In this document: one piece after another, positions 5,346 through 6,047 of the stretch
Layout of the letters: each line of letters opens with the position of its first letter
Numbering within the stretch: position 1 is the first letter of the stretch
Assembly (NCBI GenBank): GCA_030950965.1
Contig: JAUZQP010000170.1
Location: 1 to 6,047 of the forward strand
DNA: 6,047 bases
Reading direction: 5' to 3'
Origin: Mariprofundaceae bacterium
GTDB lineage: Bacteria > Pseudomonadota > Zetaproteobacteria > Mariprofundales > Mariprofundaceae
Translations under genes and position numbers: made by a program
Notes under the pieces: generated by a model
Told to the model about the DNA's origin: nothing
Database searches by the model: none
The model's input: the letters and a program-made list of their open reading frames with translations, nothing else

Positions 5346-5675
5346 ATGCCCACATTCCCCGAAAAAACGTGTGACATCTCACGCTTAGTAAGCCACCCCA
5401 AGTTGGTTGAAGCAACATTAGCAGAACGCAAAACAGAGCAACGCCGCGACGGTGTATATGCTTACCCTAACGAGACGTTTGAACTCGAAGGTGTAACGTT
5501 TGTTGTCACCGACTTAAAACGTCAACGCTTAGGCGACATGACGGATCAGGACGCGCAAGCTGAAGGTTATCCTTCGCTCGCCATGTACAAAGATTTGATT
5601 TTACGCATGCACAAAAACATGACGTGGAATGAAGATGATTTGGTCTGGGTACACTGCTTTAAAAAGCAGGCATAA
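5346..5675 (+). CDS. ASCH-domain protein
   Basis: A 109-residue soluble protein. LAERKT at 25-30 resembles the LAGRKT motif of E. coli YqfB, whose lysine is part of the active site for N4-acetylcytidine hydrolysis. An E-G-Y stretch at 73-75 falls where ASCH proteins carry a conserved acidic residue before a helix (SLAMYKDLI), and LVWVHCF is the last strand. The threonine two residues after RKT in YqfB is replaced here by glutamine, so the same chemistry cannot be assumed. ASCH domains share the PUA-like fold and are predicted to bind RNA or modified nucleosides. AAGG lies eight bases before the ATG. It starts 37 bases after the SirB-like gene, probably in the same transcript. A hairpin CTGCTTT/AAAGCAG at 5654-5669 lies at the end of the gene, without a T-run. 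Confidence 0.8.
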   Translation: MPTFPEKTCDISRLVSHPKLVEATLAERKTEQRRDGVYAYPNETFELEGVTFVVTDLKRQRLGDMTDQDAQAEGYPSLAMYKDLILRMHKNMTWNEDDLVWVHCFKKQA

Positions 5676-5721
5676 AGCTCGCGTCTTGATCATGCGCATT
5701 ACAATTCATAAATCGCAGTGA

Positions 5722-5814
5722 TCATTCTGCTAAACCGTTGTACTCAATCGACTCCAAGAAATCATCCATTGGGTACAACGGCGAGGCAGTATGAGCAAAT
5801 AACGCAGTTTCTTT
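5722..5814 (-). pseudogene. Unidentified reading-frame remnant
   Basis: On the minus strand 30 codons free of stops encode SPLYPMDDFLESIEYNGLAE at the end, followed by TGA. The composition looks protein-like, but no start codon or ribosome site precedes it. Upstream in the same frame a TAG (5815-5817) separates it from the open frame through the repeat at 5862-5945. It may be the C-terminal stub of a lost gene. I do not recognise the family, and chance is possible at this length. Confidence 0.25.
5735..5781. repeat. 14-bp inverted repeat
   Basis: CCGTTGTACTCAAT (5735-5748) and ATTGGGTACAACGG (5768-5781) pair at 13 of 14 positions around a 19-base loop. It lies 60 bases after the ASCH gene. 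Without a T-run it is not a clear intrinsic terminator, though the stem could stall or stabilise the operon transcript. The stretch 5676-5861 otherwise holds only the remnant frame on the minus strand. Confidence 0.5.
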
Positions 5815-5861
5815 CTAGCCTGAATTATTCATGAATCGTCGTGATGATTGCGTAGAACCTT

Positions 5862-5945
5862 TGGGCTTCCCTTTTAAGACGGTACATCCTTTAACAGCAA
5901 CGTGTTGAGCTGGGTGTGATGGCAAGGATTTGAACTCAAGGGTAG
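5862..5945 (-). repeat. Inverted partner of the 141-222 repeat
   Basis: Reverse complement of 141-222 with few substitutions and two single-base indels. In its own direction it begins CTACCCTTGAGTTC right after the palindromic element at 5945-6047. The copy here continues beyond the shared part toward 5815 without a matching extension in the left copy, which is cut by the repeat arm at 221-236. Confidence 0.7.
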
Positions 5946-5995
5946 GGTGCGCTTGCGCACAAAATGGCGTTGTAGAACTCCATACACTTGTTCAT
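5936..5995 (-). pseudogene. Truncated start of a small gene
   Basis: On the minus strand AGAGG (6004-6008) stands eight bases before an ATG that opens a 19-codon frame beginning MNKCMEFYNA and ending TGA inside the adjacent repeat. The frame runs into the GC-rich palindrome. The window begins with TGTATGGAG, the same bases that encode C-M-E here, which suggests that a second copy of this start lies across the left edge. It looks like the start of a repeated gene interrupted by palindromic elements; the family is unknown. Confidence 0.3.
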
Positions 5996-6047
5996 TTATC
6001 ACACCTCTGCATGGAGTTGTACCGCCGTGTGGTGCGCAAGCGCACCC
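5945..6047. repeat. GC-rich palindromic (REP-like) element
   Basis: GGGTGCGCTTGCGCAC at 5945-5960 and its exact reverse complement at 6032-6047 bound the unit. Each end is also nearly self-palindromic. The arms continue imperfectly (GGCGTTGTAGAACTCCATAC against GGCGGTACAACTCCATGC) to about 39 bases, leaving a loop of about 23. GTAGGGTGCGC-type palindromes are dispersed in many proteobacterial genomes, sometimes together with REP-associated (RAYT) transposases. No transposase is in this window. The element may continue beyond the edge. Confidence 0.65.

Noticed and set aside
1..6047. A new defence, retron or toxin-antitoxin system
   Set aside because: No reverse transcriptase, nuclease pair, toxin-antitoxin pair or CRISPR is visible. 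The intact genes belong to known housekeeping or small conserved families, and the remaining sequence is repeats and remnants.

Overview
The window carries a conserved gammaproteobacterial core: rne (RNase E) on the minus strand, diverging from rluC (23S rRNA pseudouridine synthase) on the plus strand. Behind rluC follow a SirB-family membrane protein and a small ASCH-domain protein. The rne/rluC divergence is the arrangement known from E. coli. Protein sequences and the moderate base composition fit a gammaproteobacterium. A filamentous sulfur oxidiser of the Thiothrix type is my guess, but the sequence alone does not prove it.

Layout. 1-344: nested inverted repeats without a convincing gene, namely two 109-bp arms facing each other around a spacer. 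342-449: a short remnant of the C-terminal cupin domain of a ManC/AlgA-type mannose-1-phosphate guanylyltransferase, cut at both ends by repeats. 446-634: a non-coding MITE-like element with terminal inverted repeats and a CTAG duplication, lying against the rne stop codon. 631-3129: rne, with an intact catalytic half and a repeat-rich, arginine-rich C-terminal half. 3130-3971: a long divergent intergenic region with the putative rne promoter, several hairpins in its leader, a terminator-like hairpin and a 179-bp palindromic element. 3972-5675: rluC, sirB-like and ASCH genes, tightly packed and probably co-transcribed. 5676-6047: no intact gene; a remnant reading frame, a second inverted copy of the repeat at 141-222, and a GC-rich palindromic element that runs to the window edge.

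Functionally the core is RNA-centred: RNase E matures and degrades RNA, RluC modifies 23S rRNA, and ASCH proteins have a PUA-like fold often linked to RNA or modified nucleosides. The SirB-like protein is a small membrane protein of unknown biochemical role. I see no defence system, CRISPR array, integrase or complete transposase. What is unusual is the density of non-autonomous palindromic elements at each edge of the core genes, one of which appears to have rewritten the end of rne, and the structured rne leader with its Shine-Dalgarno sequence inside a hairpin.
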